DNA from: Pyxicephalus adspersus
Lineage: Eukaryota > Chordata > Amphibia > Anura > Pyxicephalidae
Assembly: GCF_032062135.1 (NCBI RefSeq)
Contig: NC_092859.1
Span: forward strand, 154,869,211 to 154,933,210
DNA length: 64,000 bases
Reading direction: 5' to 3'
Of the stretch, positions 52,577-63,700 are shown one piece after another; within the stretch, counting starts at the first letter, position 1; the number at the start of each line of letters is the position of its first letter. The translations under genes were made by a program, and so were the position numbers. The notes beneath the pieces were generated by a model. It searched no databases. It was not told the origin of the DNA and saw only the letters and a list, made by a program, of their open reading frames with translations.

Positions 52577-52843
52577 TTCCATTGTAGTTTATTCCTATTT
52601 ACCAATAAGGAGCACATATATGGAAAGCTAATGCTTTACTCACTTTATACAAAAAATGCTAAACAAGTTACAGCCAAGCTAATATTAGTTTTGAGAAATG
52701 ACTTCATCTAATCAACTTGGACTCACTACTGCACACAACATCATAACACATATAAAGAGAAGGAGCTGCCATGCCCTAAGGACACAAAAGTTTTCCAGCA
52801 TCGTTTTACAAGTAGATGGTAATAATTAACACATCGTCCTTAC

Positions 52844-52925
52844 CCTCTCAATCCCTTCATGCATGTAGGTGTCCCCACCTGGGAGGACTTTCTGTAGCTC
52901 CGCCAAGCCTAGCTTGATTTGGTCT
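52844..52925 (-). CDS. ANTXR1: ANTXR1 exon 4: vWA domain with MIDAS threonine
   Basis: 82 nt. It reads (R)[17 protein letters not shown] then [10 protein letters not shown]. The threonine in GGDT is the conserved MIDAS threonine of ANTXR I-domains. The acceptor is cacgcag and the donor gtaagg. The exon ends on a complete AGG codon, so exon 5 starts in phase 0. Confidence 0.96.
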
Positions 52926-54770
52926 CTGCGTGGAAAATAAGTAAGGACAATGCATCAGGCTAATTATTTATTTCGCTCACTATTAAAGTGTAATGCAATA
53001 AGTCTGCTGTGCATACCCAACATTGTTTTGGAAAGCAAAAGTTATAAGACTTAAAAAAAAGGCTGTTGCTGGCATAGGAGGTGGAATGGGAATGGAAAGA
53101 AGCTTAAAGTGACTCTGTTGCTAAAATAAAGTGAAAAAAAATCTTTCTTTTCAATTACGTATTAAGGAAGCAGCTGCCTGAAAACTCCTTAGAAACTAAC
53201 ACTTCCAAGAGCGCCAATTGACTTGTCCTCTGTTGCGTTCCGTGGATTCTCATGGTCGACTCCATATCACAACAAAATGGTGGCATAGAGGTTGGCATAT
53301 CAAACCTCTATGGGTGGACAGAAAATCAACCCTTTCAGAAGTGTTGGATTGCTGAAGTTTTAAAGCAGATTTGAGGAAAGTATTTATTATCTTCTTTACA
53401 AGAAACACATTTTCACTTTAATTCATTGTATTAGTCAGTACTTTCTACATGGCTTTTATTTTGTTAGCTTACTAAAATAGTTTTTCTTGTTTCTGCAAAA
53501 AAGTATGCACCAAAATTATACATTAATCTGCACATAATAAGCATTGTCAAATTTCCCATATATGATAATGTAGCACACAGCACAAATGGAAATCCTCCAA
53601 AATCCCAAAAGTAGTGTACTCGTGGGGTTGTTCAGACCAGCAATGGAAACAATAGTTCCAATGCGGGTCCTGGCTGATGGCATCCTTGCCAGGCACTCAG
53701 CCACCCCAAACACCGGAATCTTGGTGCACCCATGCTCATTACTGCCCCCACTCCTAAAAATATAAAAAAAATTAAAAAAAAGGTCCTGATCTTAATTTTT
53801 TCTTACATTCCGGGAACATGTCCAATATCAGAAATGTTCAGAAGGCGCAGCCAGCAGCCTCCTGGGATACATGACGTATGTAAAACATAATTTTCACATT
53901 CAGTTTTTACCGCCATGGCACTAAAGACCAAAGAGCAGAGCTCTCCCTGAAAAACTTTTAAAAATGTAAAAAAATCAATTTTTTTTTACTATAAAAGGGT
54001 TAGCCACCCTTTTAAAATGTGCCATACCTTACAGCTTTAAAGCATCCCAAGAATTTTTATTGGAGGGATTTGTGTAGTTACTGTAGTTGCTGTTGCTCTA
54101 TAAGACCCAAATGTCCACATACTAAAACAGGGTTTTCCCAACTCAATTGGTGATTGAGGGAATGAAAATATAAACAATTAATGTCATAATGCCAAATTGA
54201 TTTCTTTATGGTGGTTTTTCCACCTTTATTTTAACCTTGCACCTTTATTGGATGGCACTTTCCACAGGTACCCCTGATCCTCCTTTTTACATAACATTTG
54301 GTTAAAACTTTATAATAATGGGTTTGCAATTATAAAGTAAAATTCAGTACAAGCTGCATACATTTCATTTGATTATCAGAATTATTCTGGATTTAGAATA
54401 GAACTGAATGACCAATATTCGGCCAAAATTTGTGATCGTCTGGAATTTGAACATCAACATCAATCTTCGCATAAACACATATTTCTAAACAATAAGGAAA
54501 CAAAACTCTAGATTAAGCCACAAAAATCAATATACATTTATTTACATTTTTATAGCCATGCTGCAAATATGTTCAAATAAGGAAAATTCTATGAATTCCG
54601 GCATTCTATTACCTCATGGTAAAGTTATTTTCTTGATAATGCTGTAGATTATGTAAAAGATTTTCAAAGTTGTCCTTTCATATTGAATTACTGAGGATAT
54701 GTTTATCAGTCCGGTCTCAAAACCAAACCCCAACTAATACCCATGCCAACCACGTCTTGTTGGTACTCAC
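52926..54770 (-). other. ANTXR1 intron 3
   Basis: 1.85 kb. It holds the second copy of an unnamed repeat (53760-53960) and is otherwise unremarkable. Confidence 0.8.
53760..53960. repeat. Unnamed dispersed repeat, second copy
   Basis: It reads cagaaggcgcagccagcagc, cctgggatacatgacgta and cattcagtttttaccgcc, matching 13430-13740. Confidence 0.6.
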
Positions 54771-54842
54771 CTATCATCAGTCAGGCGCATCAAGGTTGAC
54801 CCTCTTGTGGAAAAGACAATGAAAGACATTCTGAGCTGAGGG
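54771..54842 (-). CDS. ANTXR1: ANTXR1 exon 3: vWA domain beta-strand region
   Basis: 72 nt. It reads (S)[18 protein letters not shown] then RLTDD(R). An alternative AG seven bases inside would break the frame with exon 2, so the outer acceptor (ttttgacag) is used. The donor is gtgagt. [10 protein letters not shown] is the hydrophobic core strand that follows the first helix in the I-domain fold. Confidence 0.95.
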
Positions 54843-55437
54843 CTGTCAAAATAAAAAAACAATAAGAATAGTCTACTTTATATGTTTATACTTTTTAAAA
54901 AAATGTATTTTTTTACACGCCATACATGTGCTCATGAATGTTTCAATATTATCAAGCTGTGACAGGGCTTTAAAACCAGTGATTCCTGGTGCTCCAGGAG
55001 ATTTTATTGCGGTTATTTTTTATATTTTTATTTTTCTCCCCAACTGTTGTTATTTTGTCTTGTTGTGTTTTTTTGTTTATTGTTAGTTTGCGATCCCCTT
55101 TGGGGGTATGTGACGAGGGGTTTTGTGAAATTAAAATCACATCTAAACCACCGATGACTCCTATCATAGCTCGTAGATCTGGACTCTCCTAACATATGAT
55201 GGTCTATTCAGTTTCAAGATATTGTTGTATCCCCAATTGTTATGTTTCTTTTCTCCATGCTCCCTTGAGTGGACTTATTTTTCTAACTTATTTTCTCTGT
55301 GTTTATTTGTAAAATGTTATTTGTATGTATGAAGATTTGCAAAACCTTAATAAATATATATTTAACAAAAAAGAGAAAAAGACAAAGGAGACAAAACAAG
55401 AGAGGGACACGCTGTAACAAGCACAGTACATACTCAC
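54843..55437 (-). other. ANTXR1 intron 2
   Basis: 595 bp, T-rich on the plus strand around 55010-55080. No element recognised. Confidence 0.8.
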
Positions 55438-55509
55438 CTGATAAACCTTTCCGTCAGTTGTTCCACAAAATAATAGATTTCGCTCCAGTGGTGAAGTACA
55501 CTTCCAGAC
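55438..55509 (-). CDS. ANTXR1: ANTXR1 exon 2: vWA domain start with MIDAS serines
   Basis: 72 nt, phase G|...|AG. The leading G completes the previous codon, probably lysine. The frame then reads [18 protein letters not shown] and on to TERFIS across the junction. SGS supplies the two serines of the DxSxS metal site. The aspartate must come from exon 1. The acceptor is cccctag and the donor gtgagt. A G-rich minisatellite begins about 55 bp upstream in the intron. Confidence 0.95.
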
Positions 55510-55564
55510 CTAGGGGACAGAACATTGATTATTATAATTCAGAAAGTAATATCCACTAAAAAAA

Positions 55565-55827
55565 TATGGGGTAGGTAGGTGGGAAGGCTGTGTATGGGGT
55601 AGGTAGGTGGGAAGGCTGTGTATGGGGTAGGTAGGTGGGAAGGCTGTGTATGGGGGAGGTAGGTAGGTGGGAAGGCTGTGTATGGGGTAGTTAGGTAGGT
55701 GGGAAGGCTGTGTATGGGGTAGGTAGGTAGGTGGGAAGGCTGTGTATGGGATATGTAGGTGGGAAGGCTGTGTATGGGGTAGGTAGGTGTGAACGCTGTG
55801 TATGGGGTAGGTAGGTGGCAAGGATGG
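55565..55827. repeat. G-rich minisatellite, 28-32 bp unit, about 8.5 copies
   Basis: The unit is approximately ggggtaggtaggtgggaagg followed by ctgtgtat. Copy length varies through a 4-bp taggt expansion. The frames on the opposite strand encode repeated Pro-Thr-Tyr/Pro-His-Ser peptides and are not genes. It lies just upstream of exon 2 within intron 1. Confidence 0.97.
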
Positions 55828-57322
55828 AAGAGTCTGGCTGCAGCATTCATAATAGATTGTAGAGGAGAGAGTCAGGTTAGTGGAATACCAGAGAGGAGGA
55901 GGTTACGGTAGTCCGGATGAGAGATGATAAGAGCGTGTACAAGGAGTTTGGTGGTCTCTGGGGACAGGTAGGGGCGGATTTTGTAGATGTTGTGCAAGGG
56001 AAAGTGACAGGATCTGGAAATGTTCTGAATATGGGGGGTAAATAAGAGGGCAGAATCATAGGTGACACCAAGACAATGTGCTCTTCTTTGTGTTGTACTT
56101 TAGGATACATATGAATATTGCATCTAAAGCCCAGAAAAAAGTAATGTGCAATACTTAAAAAACATTGTTCGTTGAGATGAATAAATAAAAATTGGGTGAA
56201 TAAATGCCAGAAGTCTGCAAAGCCAATCTTTAGAAATCACAAACATCTGGCATTCATGATAAATGGAATAACATTGTTCCCCAGCATTAGATTTTCTGCT
56301 GTTAAACTGCCTGAGCAGTACAAGGGTTAAAACGGCTTTCTATTGGCATACATCTGTGCAATAGATCAGCAAGGAAGAAAATAAAATAGGTATCAGGTTA
56401 TGTTTGTCTTATTTTGACAATGGCAGCCAAGAAAAGCAAGTACCGGAGCAATACAAGTGGAGGTTGGGGTCATGACAAGCACACGAGCACACGCGGGAAT
56501 TGGTGGGGAGCCGTACAAGGGTGAGGCAACGCTCTTTTAAAAAGTTAAAGGTGAAAGTTTAAGTTGCTAGCCACATAAATGATATACATCCATACATAAA
56601 ATAAAATTGAAGATTTATAAATACTATTCTTATTTCCAACAGCACTTTGTTAAAAGGAAACTTTTCTATTGAGAAACATACCTGCTGAACTCTCTTTTTC
56701 GAAAATGCAAATTGCTTGGCTTTAATGTTGAGACTTTTGCCCTAATGCTTTGAGCCAATGACCTTAAACAAGCTGATACTTGTACTGATAAGGATTGTTG
56801 ACTTTCCTCTGACATACCAGTACATGTCCCAGGTCAAAGACTAGCAACCTATGGAGTCAGTTACAGTCAGTCAAGTCAAGGGGCAGCAATGGTAGCCCTC
56901 AATTTGTCCCTTCCAGTGGGCTTTGCAATTTCCCACTCTTTGCCAGACTTGTAAGATTTATAATGGACTCAGGGATGAGTGACAACATATATAAAGGAAG
57001 GTTTTTGGATATACAATAATATTCACTGAGTTGGCTCTCCCACGTGGGACATTGCACACTGAGTGGGAGATTCGGTGGTGGATTTTGCAGTTAGTATATT
57101 TTCCCATTATTGGACTTTGGTTTTGGACTAACTTTTCATCCTAATTTTATGGTACAATCTGGCTGCATGGCAATTCAATGTATTCTCTCGCTATGTGGTG
57201 CTTGGTGATAACCAACTTTGAAGTTGGGGGAAGAAGTTCAGATAGAGAAATATGTTTTTATATCATTTTGGAGTGTGTTTTGCCATTACAGTTTGGTTGT
57301 TTTTTTATAGCTCCCTCATTTC

Positions 57323-57534
57323 TTGAACAAGCAGCACAAATTGCTGTAAAACGCGTTGTGGCTTCTGGGACTATATATTGGAACCTTTAATATATGAAAC
57401 TGCTATAACTGCCAAGCAGAGCCCTTGGGAGTTTTACAATTTTTTTTGTATTTGTTCGGTATATGGCAATACAATAAGTGGAATTTTTACGCTATTGTCA
57501 CCTTGTGTTTTGTTTTATTTTCTTTTTAAATAAA
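57323..57534 (+). mobile_element. Putative element 3' part with hairpin motif and AATAAA
   Basis: It carries ttgaacaagcagcacaaatt then gctgtaaaacgcgttg, in which gcag/ttgc can pair, and aataaa at 57529. There are no inverted arms. It is inferred to belong to the GAAACGCGT motif family. Its boundaries are unknown. Confidence 0.4.
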
Positions 57535-57690
57535 GGGTTTATATTTTAATCTAGAATATCCTAATGTTTGTAAAAATCTTAAGTTTCTTATTAAAATGTT
57601 ATTGTTAAAATATTTGTATTTAGGGTGCGGAATACGGACTTAAACAACTGAGTGGGACCAAAGATATTTCTAAATCTTCCTGTAGAGGCC

Positions 57691-58006
57691 ATTATTATTA
57701 TTAGACAGTATTTATATAGGGCTGACATATTACACAGCGCTGTACAAAGTCCATAGTCATGTCACTAGCTGTCTCTCAAAGATCATAATCTAATGTCCCT
57801 ACCATAGTCATAGGTCTTTAATACAGTCTAAGGACAATTTTCAGGGGTAACCAATTAACCTAACTGCATGTTTTTGGGAGGAAACCCATGCAAACACGGG
57901 AAGAACCTGCAAACTCCATGCAGATAGTGTCCTGGTCGAGATTCCAACCTAGGACCCAGGTCTGCAAAGCCGATGTGCTAACCACTGAGCCACCGTGCTG
58001 CCAACG
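57691..58006 (-). mobile_element. tRNA/L2 SINE, inverted, near full length
   Basis: It reads attattattattagacagta then cagcgctgtacaaagtccat, gcatgtttttgggaggaaac, and the complement of the head at cactgagccaccgtgctgcc. Confidence 0.88.
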
Positions 58007-59343
58007 GGAGAAAAAACAATGAGCCAATCATTTGCTACTTAGTCAACTCAAAGAATATAAACTAACATGGTGTCCACATTGTAATATCTTTGATGATAAA
58101 ATGAAAATGATTTGATAAGTAACACAACTATAGACTCTGATATACAAGATTCCTTTCATTAAATGATAAGCATACAATATGATTTATTGATAATAAATAT
58201 TGTCAAACAGTATGAAGTTTGATTCAAATAGTCCAATTTTAAGCTGTGAGTATGTCGTATGTGACTTCAATTTGAAAACTATCACTCACAATTTAAAGGA
58301 CAATTAATCCCAGTCCATGATATTCCCCCTACAATACGCTATTTATTCCAGGATCACCAGCCAAGTTTATATCTAAAATACATCATGTGGATTTAATGAC
58401 TTACCATAAATATTATGAGCTTTTAGCTGCTGACTGAGCAGATCCAGTAAACTTTGCTGCCAAATCATTGGGGGGAAGAGAGACAGTGAATTCCTCAAAG
58501 GAATCTGCTCCAACCGGAAAGTGATAGCAAGCGGGTATTATTATACGGATACGCTGTGTTCCTGGTAGGGGCCCTGTGTTACTTTCTAAAGACCAAATGG
58601 GCCAAAAGTTCCCTACTGAGGGAACAGGGAACTAGAAAAGGAAACTTTATAACTCTTGCCCAGAATGTGAAAAGAAATCACAATCAAGAGAATATTTAAC
58701 CTGTATTGGTGGTAGGGGTAAGGCTTGTATGCTTAGTTTGAGAAACTCCCAAATGTATGCATGCATTCCTCTATGTGAATATAAAGGATCTGAAATGTCT
58801 TACTTGCACATTTAAATATGGTCAGACGTTATAATGGCCAAAAGTAGGCAGAAAACGTAAATTTTCTATAGCTATTTTAGTAGAGTTTTGAAGAAGTTAG
58901 GAAAAGCTTACATGAATTACATTCTATAATATGCTATAGTATGTTATAAAATAATTCCGTAAGCCAAATGGTTTTGGGGTCTATAGGGAAGGGAGGCTTA
59001 CTGGAATTTGGAAGGTACCTTTTAATAAAGATACTCTTAATTGGGCATTGTCCTAACCTAAGGCACGAGAACAGGGGTATATAGTATATAGTGTCCCGCA
59101 CCCATTTCCAGAAAAGTAAACCTAAAATAAAATATGCCATTGTGAAAAAGAAGTTCATTAAAAAAAGAAACACACACATACCTACTGATTTGCAGTTCAG
59201 CAATGTAAATCCACATCAAACCAAACTTGTCGGCTTTCCTCCTTGCTCTTCTCCACATTTACCTACCCATCTTCTATCTTTACACCCTCACTACTTACCC
59301 ACCATTCCAAATACCCCAACTGCTATTGTGTGCTACTTCTGCT

Positions 59344-59495
59344 ATTGTGTTCCCCTCATCTTAGATTGTAAGCTCCTCTTGGCTGGGTCCACTCTTCCTC
59401 TGGTGTCGTTGTTTGTACTTGTCTTCGGCAACCACTATTTAATGTACAACTCTACATAATATGGTAGCACTATATAAATACTGTTTAATAATGCA
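59344..59495 (+). mobile_element. L2-like 3' end / SINE tail of a second type
   Basis: It reads ttagattgtaagctcctctt then aaccactatttaatgtacaa and ggtagcactatataaatact. This is the non-LTR 3' tail type often seen in frog transcripts. It lacks the acatgactatgg module of the other SINE. Confidence 0.6.
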
Positions 59496-60409
59496 GGATT
59501 GGAACTCTACTGTCAAAGTTCAATGCATAGGTCTGAAGAGAAGAATTGATGATATAAAATGGTGCGATTCCCATGTACATAGCACGGCTGCACAAAGCCA
59601 CCAAAGTAGAAATGGGTCTGTGTGCTTTGCATATGTTTTTTTTTTATTGTAATATTATAGAGTTCAATGCTGCCAACTTGCCTATGTTTCACTTGATTTA
59701 TTGCAGAACTCCTGACTTTTGGGTATGTAGTCTGTCTCCTTGTGACCTTGTACCACTTGGCACGATAGGTAGGCAGTCTCGTTGGCTTTTCCTGTGTGCG
59801 GTCATACAGTTAAGAAATTAGCCGGACAGCTCATATTTCCCAGAAATTCTCCCGAGCCTTTCCTCCATAGACACTTTATTTCTCATCTTTCCAGTAACAG
59901 AAATCAAATCCTTCACGAGACGAGGCTTTTCTGCTTAGACAACAATTTTGTGTTCCGCCTGAAATGCCTCGCTGTGGAGTTTACAAATCTGGCCTAGTAA
60001 TACTTTCAGCCAACCAAACATTGACTGTACATAACTACATAGAATAGTTCTACATGAGTGACGATAATCTGCGGGTTCACCTGAAGCTGCACACCTGGAT
60101 GTATTCTTCCATAAGCTTTCAATGCTATTGGATATTGTTTAAAAAAATAGAAAAAAGAATTTATCTTTTCAAACTTTCTGTTGATGATCTTCCTTTCAAT
60201 GGACACTGAGCTGCACATGTGCTTAGTTTATGAAGCTGGGTATCCTGACAAAACCCCAGGAATGAATGAACTCCCGTGTGTATGTGCAGAAGTTACGTCG
60301 TACTGGCCAATCAACATGGACGAAGATCCAAAATCCAGAAGAAGACTGAGAGAAGATAATGGCGCCTGTGATGGAGTGAGAAGAGGTGAGTATATGTAAA
60401 AATACTCAA

Positions 60410-61017
60410 ACGAAGGGAGGAAAGCTGAGGGTTTTTGGAAAAAAAAACAATGACCGTATTGAATAATTTTTACAAAATTGAACATGATACGTAATACAGT
60501 ATAATGCAGTGTGTGGTCATGCCTATTTATTTCTCATAGGCATAAAGACCAAATAACTAAACAATGATTTTCCTTTGTGGAAGAGATCCACAAGTGTCTA
60601 TATCAGAAGCGTCTTTTTACACCATCTTTCTAACCAGACACTTGTGGATCTCTTCCACTCTTTTTACTACTACAGATACCAAACAATCCATGACACTGGG
60701 TAACAAATTTTTGCAAGTCTCACCCAATCCCCTGAGGAAGCCAACTGGGCGAAACGCGTCATGACAAGGGACACACAGTATTTCCCTACTACTATTGCTA
60801 GTTTTTGGTCTTTACGCCAATGAGAAATAAACAGGCATGACCACACACTGCATTATACTGTATTACGTATCATGTTCAATTTTGTGAAATTATTTAATAC
60901 ATTCATTGTTATTTTGAAAAAAAAACCCCAGCTTTCCTCTCTTCATTTAAGTTCTCTATCTATCGTGGGGTGGCAACTTTATACAACTACTTGGGAATGA
61001 AGGCTTGTCTCATCTTC
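60410..61017 (+). mobile_element. Palindromic retroelement-like insertion, 19-bp target duplication
   Basis: It is flanked by exact copies of tatatgtaaaaatactcaa at 60391-60409 and 61018-61036. Inverted arms of about 150 bp (60411-60560, 60798-60950) share gtaatacagtataatgcagt and gtgtggtcatgcc. Inside is a second perfect 23-bp inverted pair (60577-60599, 60636-60658). The motif cctgaggaagccaactgggc then gaaacgcgtc is at 60731-60760 and aataaa at 60826. A 67-bp tail occurs only on the right. No protein is encoded. Confidence 0.85.
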
Positions 61018-61467
61018 TATATGTAAAAATACTCAATAGGGCAAGTAAGAACTTCACCAGTCTCCTCTGCAACAAACCCCATACCATCCATCAAACCAGC
61101 ATTAATGGGAAGGCTCCTCAGGATTTGGCATTTTCAGTGTTTCAGCTGGTGGCGCAGAGCTCAAACTAATATATACTATATATTTTCTACAGTTTTCACC
61201 AGAAATTGCTTAGTAAACATAAAAACATGTAAACAACATAAAACGGGAATGATGAAAAAATGAGGACCGCTCACTGCTGATCTCTATCCTTGTGCAAGGC
61301 TACTGGTCCTATAGCCACCTCTCCTCTAGTTTTCTGTATTAGGTCTGTCTGCTAGGTCCACATGTATTTGGATTGAAGTTTGTGTGGCCAAAATTCAATG
61401 TTAAGGAGGGAATATGTATTTTATTACAGGGTCTGTACATGCTTGAAAAAACAAATTGTATCACAAG

Positions 61468-62060
61468 NNNNNNNNNNNNNNNNNNNNNNNNNNNNNNNNN
61501 NNNNNNNNNNNNNNNNNNNNNNNNNNNNNNNNNNNNNNNNNNNNNNNNNNNNNNNNNNNNNNNNNNNNNNNNNNNNNNNNNNNNNNNNNNNNNNNNNNNN
61601 NNNNNNNNNNNNNNNNNNNNNNNNNNNNNNNNNNNNNNNNNNNNNNNNNNNNNNNNNNNNNNNNNNNNNNNNNNNNNNNNNNNNNNNNNNNNNNNNNNNN
61701 NNNNNNNNNNNNNNNNNNNNNNNNNNNNNNNNNNNNNNNNNNNNNNNNNNNNNNNNNNNNNNNNNNNNNNNNNNNNNNNNNNNNNNNNNNNNNNNNNNNN
61801 NNNNNNNNNNNNNNNNNNNNNNNNNNNNNNNNNNNNNNNNNNNNNNNNNNNNNNNNNNNNNNNNNNNNNNNNNNNNNNNNNNNNNNNNNNNNNNNNNNNN
61901 NNNNNNNNNNNNNNNNNNNNNNNNNNNNNNNNNNNNNNNNNNNNNNNNNNNNNNNNNNNNNNNNNNNNNNNNNNNNNNNNNNNNNNNNNNNNNNNNNNNN
62001 NNNNNNNNNNNNNNNNNNNNNNNNNNNNNNNNNNNNNNNNNNNNNNNNNNNNNNNNNNNN
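61468..62060. other. Assembly gap (N run)
   Basis: 593 consecutive N. Every long open frame in 61339-62105 is an artefact of this gap. Confidence 1.
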
Positions 62061-62594
62061 GCAATGAAAATGCAACATAGGTATTTGCTTACTGGAATAT
62101 ATTAAATTTTCTCTTTAATGTTATCTAGTTCCCCATGAAATCCATAGCCATGTGGGCACTGTAAGACCCTGGCGCAAATGTGAACGCTTTACAAGAATGA
62201 TTCCCTGTAGTCTTTCCTGTCTATCCCTGTAGCCTTCACCTGTAGACAAGCCCCTGCTCAGCCATAGGGGGCTAGTTGTGCCGTCCCAGCACTTGGCTGC
62301 CCTCAGTACCTAAGTGCGCCTATGGGGTTCAAAGTTGGGGATATGACCAGCAAGCCTGCTTAACAGGTCACAATGATAATGAATGCTACCCTAAGTTGAA
62401 GCTTCCTTTTCCATTCTTACGGCATACTGACTGACAATAACTTTTTTGGCTTCCCCTTGCTGTCACCACACGAAAAAGAGAAATCTCAGCAATGTGGTCA
62501 CAGATAGCAATAAAATATGCAGAGTTCTAACATTTCCAACCTTGCACAACTTAGGGCAGCAGAAAGAAATAGTTTTGTGCTGTATCACAACATG

Positions 62595-62700
62595 TGAAAT
62601 ATAAGTACACATTGGGGGATGTAGACAAGAGTGGAAGCCTGTGCAGAACTGACTTGGGACCCCCGTTGGCTGAGGGTCCAGGGCCCTTGTGCAGTGAAAC
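62595..62700. repeat. Short dispersed repeat, inverted relative to 7835-7960
   Basis: It contains gcctgtgcagaactgacttg then cgttggctgagggtcc, the complement of the copy at 7835. It lies immediately left of a half foldback MITE. Confidence 0.6.
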
Positions 62701-62757
62701 ACTTTGCACCTTCTTATGTCGGCCGCTGTTTGTACACATGCTCAAAGCAAAACAAAG

Positions 62758-62838
62758 GACCTGATTTAATAAAGCTCTCCGTGGCTGGAAAGAATACACT
62801 TTTATCAGTGAAGCTGGGTGATCCAGCAAACCTGGACC
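62758..62838. mobile_element. Foldback MITE, copy 8 (left arm only)
   Basis: It reads gacctgatttaataaagctc then gctgggtgatccagcaaacc, and the similarity stops abruptly. The right arm is missing. Confidence 0.75.
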
Positions 62839-63124
62839 CAAAGTGCTGAAGGTAAAGATCAATAGACAAAGTTAGACCTGTTTTTTTATCACTTTCCTGT
62901 CCTTTGCTGGTAACCACACATGAAGTTTGGAGTAGAGATGAGTAGCCTATTTACAGTGGAAAATAGGTTTCCATTAGAAGTGCCCTTTAAGCCCACCACA
63001 TGACGCTTCCTGGAAAAAACATCCAACACAATTCTAGTTTAGGTTTCTAGCAGCCAGTTGAGTGTTCCCAGCTGTACTTGCAAAAACGTGTTTTCACAGT
63101 TATTTCACTTTACATTCAGAGGCT

Positions 63125-63700
63125 GGTAATGAATCATGGTTTTATTATAACACAACAGAAAATGGGAGCATATAGGGAGTTCCACAGTCATAAAACTTTT
63201 TGGAATCTGCTTTTACTAGGAAGCAAACACGTTCAATATTTTGGGATGACGAAGACATAATCAGGGTGAATTGGCTTCTGAATGCCAAAGCCATCAACAG
63301 TGACTCGTATTGTGAAACCCTACGAAAACTGAAACTCAAACTTCAATAGTGTCACAAAGAGGAAAGGTGTTAAAATGTGTTGTTGCATGGTCATGCTTGA
63401 CAAACACAAAAGTCACAAAATGGAAGCGGAACTGAAGTTTCTGGGGTTTACTGTGTTACCACACTCACCCTATCACCCAGATTGTGCACCAAGTCACTAT
63501 ACCTTCTTTGGCAATGCATAAGAAGTAGCTGGCAGGTGGCAAATACAACGGTATTGGATGGTCAGGTGATTTGTATATTGTTGAAAAGATGGTAACAGTG
63601 CATTAACTCCAGGAGGAATATAAGGAAAATGGTGGAAGTTTAACCAAGGTGCATTGAGCGTCAATGGCTTTGTATTTCTTAACTTGTTATTAAGTTTTAA
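63125..63700 (+). pseudogene. Degenerate mariner-type transposase
   Basis: Translated pieces in shifting frames match mariner transposase blocks in order. NESWFYY resembles the catalytic D-E-S/T-W block. IFWDDEDIIRVNWLLNAKAI then NSDSYCETLRKLK resembles the WD-G-I-V segment. MLDKHKSHKMEAELKFLGFT then VLPHSPYHPDCAPSHYTFFG resembles the D-N-A-x-x-H and HPPYSPDLAPxDYxLF blocks with the final catalytic aspartate. Frameshifts and stops separate the pieces, and the first D of the D-N-A block reads within DKHKSH. It is dead. Neither terminal inverted repeats nor the N-terminal DNA-binding part were identified. Confidence 0.85.

Larger units (their letters stand above)
49728..52843 (-). other. ANTXR1 intron 4
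   Basis: 3.1 kb. It holds a hAT-type MITE (50067-50322), a reverse-oriented GAAACGCGT motif (50788-50814) and an 0.9-kb palindromic element (51683-52576). Confidence 0.8.

Noticed and set aside
55510..55850. Two 103-codon proline/threonine/histidine-rich frames on the minus strand
   Set aside because: Both are translations of the minisatellite in two frames.
60181..60399. Acidic/basic 72-codon frame with a gaggtgagt donor-like end (candidate exon on plus strand)
   Set aside because: The sequence around gccaatcaacatggacgaag looks like a frog dispersed repeat, and there is no upstream or downstream partner exon. It also adjoins the 60410 insertion.
61339..62105. Several open frames of more than 200 codons
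   Set aside because: They run through the 593-N gap, so the codons are unknown bases.
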